From Leifsonia sp. CL147 (GTDB lineage: Bacteria; Actinomycetota; Actinomycetes; Actinomycetales; Microbacteriaceae), in NCBI RefSeq assembly GCF_900114565.1, contig NZ_FOTM01000025.1, positions 1 through 56,297 of the forward strand: a stretch of DNA of 56,297 nt. Direction: 5' to 3'. A program made the translations under genes and the position numbers. The notes under the pieces are model-generated. The model saw only the letters and a list, made by a program, of their open reading frames with translations, was not told where the DNA came from and searched no databases. Of the stretch, positions 53,601 through 56,297 are shown one piece after another (position 1 is the stretch's first letter; the number at the start of each line of letters is the position of its first letter).

Positions 53601-53977
53601 GCGCAGTCACCGAAATCTCGACTGAGCAGTCGGTAGCTGAAATCAGCTCGATACTCCAGGAACACACCGACGCCGCCGTGGCCAGATTTGACGCCGGGGA
53701 CATTGCGTTGTCTGCCAAGCAGGAGCTGGCTGCCGGCAAGAACGGCAATCTATACGAAATGTTCAGAGGGCAGGTCCTCGACAGTGCGATCAAGAACTCT
53801 GTCGAGGGCGACTCTCGTCTGAGCCTTTGGATATCCAAATCTGGCGAATACGGCCCCGACTTTCACGACGTGAATACAAATACTTGGTGGGACATCACCA
53901 CTCCCGGTAGGTTTCAAGCGCACTTGAACCAGTACAGCGACCCGTTCGGTCAGGGAATAGGCTTGTTCACGAAATGA
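47681..53977 (+). CDS. RHS-repeat polymorphic toxin with Sec signal and C-terminal toxin domain, 2098 aa
   Basis: ATG 47681 begins a Sec signal (FLKRGVGAAAIAVLVSALITATPAFA). An SpvB-like/N-terminal RHS shell lies at about 245-800, followed by many YD repeats (YDALGRRTGVW, YDPLNRKLAEY, YDLAGNLLTS). The RHS core GARAYDPTIGKFLSVD...NNPITQADPSG ends at about residue 1844; in this family it processes off the toxin tip. The variable tail (1845-2098) has a Gly/Ser linker, a hydrophobic helix at about 1942-1973 and a final 95-aa domain. That domain has E2026 in NLYEMFRGQ, D2060 in YGPDFHDV and D2071 in WWDITTPGRF. This layout fits a divergent PD-(D/E)xK nuclease fold, with Thr where Lys is usual. No T6SS or T7SS gene is near. 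Confidence 0.88.
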   Translation: MRARRVGPAGFLKRGVGAAAIAVLVSALITATPAFATTEAPKPVLGKPVPGHHANSVASATAAPSSNSVKPDLKSLPKAGTYTVATKPDGRRTAMKFAGKRFGDLLGAWQAVGATGIELAPADVGSHSGPSTSVKSVTAQVLSASQAKKFGLSGLVIQLQRSDSARSQATTAIRIPATLLNSLFGADYASRIHWTELPATKASSSPKTSALSSVADPSSKSVVTAAQVSATPMLLAATAAPSSTAGTGTFTATSLKPSDTWDVSAQTGDFSWTYPLRVPPTAAGPAPDLSLAYDSQSIDGETASTNNQPSSVGDGWHITGSGFIERTYVPCALDDGSSGPVTTSGDLCWKTDNATLDLNGHTGQLVQIGTSGNWRLLHDDGTRIQHTSGASCGSNGTYDSDCWTVTTADGTRYLFGANPSSNSTWTVPVFGNDPGEPCHAATFAASSCSQGWRWNLDEVIDTNGNAEAFTYNAQTNEYALNGTTATPYVRGGELASIQYGAPSSSIHTANTPSQIVSFGYDSYGRCSDASHANCTAEPVSGSAVTPAVPANYPDIPYDQNCTTGTCSTQLSPTFWSNSMLDTITTSVWSSTAYSTVDTWTLGHSFPDPGDSSSAALWLTSITHTGHVGSTTGLSEPPTTFTGRTLQNRVYAIDGELPLNRYRISGITSALGAQTTVGYSSPQCTAAQVSGIEANPWSNNELCFPEWWTPQGGTQREDLFNKYVINSVVSNPTTGGSNDVIQQSTYTYGTPGWRYDTSPLIPDAQRTWSVFAGFNTVNVLTGDPTIPAQEHENDYVYYQGLDQDRANASGGTKTVDVTGTTILDSLWFAGRVYSQKTLNGAAGSQLSQAIHTPWVSAATATDSSGTAYLTGDAQTVVTTPNSTGTATTTTNTTFDPTYGFVTQVDTEHSDGATNTCQTITATAPNLTAWIIGATAESVTVGQKCGTSPTFPADAISDTRTFYDGSSTLGAAPTIGNVTSTQVATSYTNGQPQFTTASTTTVDSLGRPLARTDVLGHTTTTTYTPTAGAAHAAANSSQSVVNNSAPVSWTTSVQFNPALGLETSATDQNGLVTSASYDALGRRTGVWLPGNAQSTNPTNPNTAYTYALSQTAASSVETTTWTSNSTLSSYTLYDGLGRAVQTQSLSPAGGTIVTDTGYDANGQANFTQGPYWTTSVTPSSTVFIANNPQNIPTSLVTTFDGAGRTTASITNSYGTEQFRTSYVYPFTNETDTNPPTGGTPTSVFTNSAGQKTKLVQYQAASVSTTAPTDTTAYTYDARGNMSSMTDQAGNAWSWTYDVLNHQTSATDPDTGTTSTSYDLAGNLLTSTDARGQQLSYTYDPLNRKLAEYAGGTTGSLLAAWTYDTVANATGQLASSTSYQGSVPGTPGAAYKATVNGYDKAYKPTGTTLSIPAGAPAFAGTSYTTSNIYNRDESLAAEILPAEGGLASETLHFTYNTTAQLSGLHGSTSYGVVSFTGIGQTAQIQKGTSVLDTTSFGYDAATGAVTGIQETEYNGTAYSTPATLTYGRDHSGNVTSLKNAGISATDTQCFNYDYLKNLTQAWTPTDGNCTTAASASNIGGPAPYWESFNVDDATGNRTQEVQHGTSASAPSTTNTYSYPAAGAAKPHAITTVAATGGTTSTSSYSYDAAGNTATRPGQTLTFDAAGKLASDNVSSHTQSNIYDPSGNLLLQTDPTAGSTLFVGDTQLHVTPGTTTASAVRDYSISGQLVAERTTQAGVTGSVLNFVGTDANGTPYLEINNTTAATTERYFDPYGNARGTSASWSSTNTYLNAPQSTTTGLSIVGARAYDPTIGKFLSVDSVLAPDNPMQNNGYTYALNNPITQADPSGNEPTNPDPSCNTAACRNAYYGAPANGDGTDISNAPPPAGNGGSGPSQHQSSDSSGDANLLHAPTNASQFFSFYTWSPLPDKFKNGPVDWTGLGEAAGTAVVVGGIALTVVGCIAATEGVCGAFLVEEGGAVTEISTEQSVAEISSILQEHTDAAVARFDAGDIALSAKQELAAGKNGNLYEMFRGQVLDSAIKNSVEGDSRLSLWISKSGEYGPDFHDVNTNTWWDITTPGRFQAHLNQYSDPFGQGIGLFTK

Positions 53978-54927
53978 CGATGGTCGAGCTGCGGAAACGT
54001 TGGGATACTGCCGAAGGTCGAGCGCTTGCCGCTGCGGTATCCGCGTGGCTGTATGGGCGCGCGCGTCGCCCGCGAAATCTGGACTCGATCGATGGGCGCC
54101 ACGATCTGCGCGGGCTCGCGATGCACCATCTGCAAAGCCAGCGACCCGCGACCATCTACGGGACCGTGGAGAACGCGCGTTGGAAAGACTTGGACCTCCG
54201 TGGCGCGAGCTTGGACCACATGCGGTGGTCGTCGGTGGAAGTCGGGGGATGCCTTTTCGACGGTGCTTCGCTCGATGGCTTGCGTGTGTGGGAATCGTCG
54301 ATCGAACACACGTCCTTCACGCGTGCGAAGCTAGAGGGGGCGCTCATCGGCGCGGGCGAGAAATACCCACGCAACCAGTGGCGACACGTCAGTTTTCAGC
54401 GCGCGAAGATGCGTGACGCCATCATTCACAATGCCGACCTCGACGATGTGGATTTCAGTAACGCCGATCTGAAGGGCGCTTCGTTTCGCCATTCGAGGCT
54501 CGAAGGAATCCGTTTCGCCGGTCCGCTACGGGATGTGCTGTTCGAGAATAGAGACTTCGTCACCGTGACCAGCGTCGGGCATCCGATGCGCTCGGTGGAT
54601 TTCAGCGACTCCGAGTTTTACGATGTCGAGTTCCGCGGTTCACATTTCGATTCCGTCACGTTCCCCACATCCCAAGAGCACCTGCTTATCCCTCGCTTTC
54701 CGTCGGCTGCCCGGTGGGTCCTGCACCGGCTCGAGGGTGACGACTCCGAGTGGTCACGAATGCTCACGGCGATGCTCAGCGGTGGGCTGGTCCGTCTCAG
54801 CGCGGAGGATTCCACCGGCTTCTTTATCAGGGACGACTTCGTTCGCTGGGAAGGCGAAGGGTTCGCCGACTTCGTATTCGATCTGCTCCGCAGTGCCTCT
54901 CTCGCGATAGCTGGCGAAGCTCCTTGA
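53974..54927 (+). CDS. Pentapeptide-repeat protein, predicted immunity protein, 317 aa
   Basis: ATG 53974 overlaps the toxin stop (ATGA), the classical toxin-immunity junction. Residues about 65-230 consist of A(D/N)LxG-type five-residue repeats: DLDLRGASLDHMRWSSVEVGG, FDGASLDGLRVWESSIEHTSFTRAKLEGA, then NADLDDVDFSNADLKGASFRHSRLEGIRF and SVDFSDSEFYDVEFRGSHFDSVTF. This is a right-handed quadrilateral beta-helix, which in MfpA/Qnr proteins mimics B-DNA. The last 80 residues are a helical cap with W and F residues. No signal peptide is present, so it acts in the cytosol, as expected for protection from an incoming toxin. Immunity is inferred from position and family; direct binding to the toxin is untested. 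Confidence 0.8.
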   Translation: MTMVELRKRWDTAEGRALAAAVSAWLYGRARRPRNLDSIDGRHDLRGLAMHHLQSQRPATIYGTVENARWKDLDLRGASLDHMRWSSVEVGGCLFDGASLDGLRVWESSIEHTSFTRAKLEGALIGAGEKYPRNQWRHVSFQRAKMRDAIIHNADLDDVDFSNADLKGASFRHSRLEGIRFAGPLRDVLFENRDFVTVTSVGHPMRSVDFSDSEFYDVEFRGSHFDSVTFPTSQEHLLIPRFPSAARWVLHRLEGDDSEWSRMLTAMLSGGLVRLSAEDSTGFFIRDDFVRWEGEGFADFVFDLLRSASLAIAGEAP

Positions 54928-54931
54928 CCCG

Positions 54932-55045
54932 ATGATTCGTCGGCGACGCCACTCTCGGACAACGAAGCTGGAACAAGATCCGCAGTTCCGTGACCGGGTA
55001 CAGTCCCTACTGGACACTGGGATGAAGCCACAAATCTGTGCTTAA
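54932..55045 (+). CDS. Very short open frame after the immunity gene, 37 aa
   Basis: ATG 54932 begins four bases after the pentapeptide gene stop. The peptide is basic at the start (MIRRRRHSRTTKLEQDPQF) and helical in the middle (RDRVQSLLDTG). The stop overlaps the next GTG by eight bases. It has no ribosome binding site and no relatives I know, so it may be noise. The overlap chain is the only reason for listing it. Confidence 0.2.
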   Translation: MIRRRRHSRTTKLEQDPQFRDRVQSLLDTGMKPQICA

Positions 55046-55226
55046 GCAGAGCGATATTCACCGCCGCTGCGGGCTGCTGCTCCTGGGTATCGCGTTTGTT
55101 CTTATCGCGGGTGGCCTCCTTATGTACTCGCGAACACGACCCCTCAGCCAATGCCTTCCTAGTGTTGGAGAGATTGCTTCGATAGCGACTGGCGTCAGTC
55201 GATCGGATGTGGCCAGCCGGCGGTGA
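55038..55226 (+). CDS. Possible single-pass membrane protein, 62 aa
   Basis: GTG 55038 overlaps the stop of the preceding short frame. The chain begins with a short polar part (LKQSDIHRRC) and has one good membrane helix, GLLLLGIAFVLIAGGLLMY, followed by SRTR. The end runs into the convergent gene by 32 bases. It lacks a clear ribosome binding site. It could be an accessory immunity-type membrane protein, as small membrane proteins often follow toxins, but no family resemblance is seen. Confidence 0.35.
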   Translation: MLKQSDIHRRCGLLLLGIAFVLIAGGLLMYSRTRPLSQCLPSVGEIASIATGVSRSDVASRR

Positions 55227-55722
55227 GGGCGAAAAGCTCCGGTGTCAGCGGGCGCGCACCGTCGGATTCATGTTCGCGGACGAAGTCACGGACTTCGTCT
55301 CGGGACGAGGCGTCGGAAGCAGGGAACACAAGCAGCGCCTCCCGATGCGGGACTGAGGCAACCAGTTTGGTCCCCAGATGCGGGCCGAGTATCGACAACA
55401 AGGACGGCAGGATCAAAACGCTCGACGCTGCCCAGTGACCGCCAAATAGCGCGAACGGCATCCCTCCCGGACCAGTCGGGAAAACGCGCGAACCGATCGC
55501 TCCGGATCTGAGCAAGGCATCGAGGTTGGCGATCGCCTCAGGCAGACAAACCTCAATACCTCCACCGCCAGAGGCCAGGCGTTCAGGTCCAGCAGAAGCG
55601 ACCACCCCGTCGTGATCCTCCACTATCTGAACAAACACGCCATGGCCGATGCCGCGCGACAGCGAGGCGTCGCTCGTTCCGGGGTACGCATCCGTCACAA
55701 GGTATGGGTAGATGAGCGACAT
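55195..55722 (-). CDS. Hypothetical protein, possibly DUF1444/YtpQ-like, about 175 aa
   Basis: The frame is open to 55797; ATG 55722 (MSLIYPYLVTDAYPGTSD) is the likelier start, though no Shine-Dalgarno is obvious. Features: VQIVEDHDGVVASAGPERLASGGGGIEVCLPEAIANLDALL, FPTGPGGMPFALFGGHWAASSVLILPSLLSILGPHLGTKLVASVPHREALLVFPASD. The order 'leader helix, surface loop, aVPHRE-lLVFP' resembles DUF1444-type proteins (YtpQ family) found among immunity genes and stress regulators. The resemblance is weak. It lies beyond the toxin locus on the opposite strand and may be an orphan immunity or unrelated. Confidence 0.5.
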   Translation of the reverse strand: MSLIYPYLVTDAYPGTSDASLSRGIGHGVFVQIVEDHDGVVASAGPERLASGGGGIEVCLPEAIANLDALLRSGAIGSRVFPTGPGGMPFALFGGHWAASSVLILPSLLSILGPHLGTKLVASVPHREALLVFPASDASSRDEVRDFVREHESDGARPLTPELFALTAGWPHPID

Positions 55723-55799
55723 CCCGCGATTCTCGACGTTGTGGGAAATGTTCGCGGCACGACACGCGGAGGTGCTACGGCGATCCGAGAGCACCAAGG

Positions 55800-56091
55800 T
55801 GACTACTTAGCCACGTGGAAGGTCTTGTTGTTGACGATCAGGAGGACTATTCAACGCCGGGGCGCACGTGACACTTGGTTACACGAATGCAAGATCAGCA
55901 AGCGACCTTGCCGGGTCATTCAGAACCGTTAGCGCCTCAGCAGGGGATTCCTTCGCTGCTGTGGGTGGAACGTAAGTAGTGCCCCGTAATGTGGTGTAGC
56001 GCGGTGGCCGGCTCGTCGTTTCGGACGTGGGCGCGGTCACCGTGTGATCCTTCGAGAAGTCTCTTACCTCCACTCGAAAGGCATCATCACG
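55800..56091. other. Intergenic and left flank of the IS256-type element
   Basis: No gene is supported in 55800-55970. From about 55975 the sequence (GTAGTGCCCCGTAATGTGGTG onward) may be the left inverted end of the insertion sequence; the right end lies outside the window, so this cannot be confirmed. A CGAAAGG ribosome binding site precedes ATG 56092. Confidence 0.35.
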
Positions 56092-56297
56092 ATGACCGCA
56101 CTTCACATTGTCGACCCTGCGAGCGTGCTCGCTGAAGCCTTGACCGACGCGTCGGGCGGATCTGATGCGCAGCCTGTTGCAGACCACGATCAATGCGCTC
56201 CTCTCCGCGGATGCTGACGCCGTCGTCGGCGCGGAATGGGGCAAGCCCAGCCCCGACCGCACCGCGCAACGCAATGGCTACCGGCACCGCGACCTCG
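56092..56297 (+). pseudogene. IS256-family transposase, 5' part, frameshifted and cut by the window edge
   Basis: ATG 56092 reads MTALHIVDPASVLAEALTDAS and then falls into a stop. If the frame shifts by one base near 56152-56159, reading continues as DLMRSLLQTTINALLSADAD, then GKPSPDRTAQRNGYRHRDL to the edge. This second part is the classic start of IS256-type (mutator family) transposases. The most likely explanation is a single extra G in the GGGCGG run, either a true frameshift mutation or a read error. If true, the copy is inactive unless frameshifting occurs. It marks the right boundary of the accessory region. Confidence 0.8.

Overview
The window is high-GC actinobacterial DNA. Start codons are often GTG, genes overlap at ATGA or GTGA junctions, one gene looks leaderless, and surface anchors are LAxTG/LPxTG-like. 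Gene content (DUF1918 protein, SipW-type export cluster, giant DUF11/DUF5979 adhesin) fits a Microbacteriaceae member close to Leifsonia. This assignment is inferred from style and families, not from a marker gene.

0-17.5 kb is mainly a cell-surface region. A four-gene overlapping operon (868-3350) encodes a SipW-type exported protein, a SipW-like signal peptidase, an LPDTG-anchored protein and a second SipW-type substrate. Next come a fused double ECF-transporter ATPase and its T component (3508-6170). Then a 40-bp tandem array of eight near-palindromes lies upstream of a 2534-aa sortase-anchored adhesin (6858-14462). Convergent to it is a single-chain ECF sigma factor / zinc-finger anti-sigma / membrane / extracellular Ig-like fusion (14552-16741).

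17.5-25.3 kb holds two paralogous LuxR-type TPR regulators around a membrane protein that could be the missing S component of the ECF transporter. It also holds an Ala/Pro-rich exported protein, an MBL-fold hydrolase overlapping an APC permease, and a small acidic protein.

25.4-39.3 kb is metabolic. It has an SDR, an L-arabinose operon (LacI-type regulator, araB-araD-araA) with a perfect 14-bp palindromic operator, an MFS exporter, a CitA/DcuS-type two-component system divergent from a dctA-citE pair, and a cation/proton antiporter overlapping a DUF1918 gene. Two families of long intergenic palindromes occur here, each present twice.

39.3-56.3 kb looks like an accessory region. It has a cytosolic-type phosphoesterase, a lipoprotein, a truncated kinase, a serine-recombinase relic, small enzymes (ABM, AAA kinase, PNPOx-like, GNAT) and a large RHS polymorphic toxin locus. 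The toxin locus consists of a DNRLRE/LamG partner, a 2098-aa RHS protein with a possible PD-(D/E)xK-like C-terminus, and an overlapping pentapeptide-repeat protein as predicted immunity. The window ends inside a frameshifted IS256-type transposase. The strongest leads are the RHS toxin/pentapeptide-repeat pair, the membrane-tethered sigma fusion, the 40-bp array before the adhesin, and the three repeated intergenic palindrome families.
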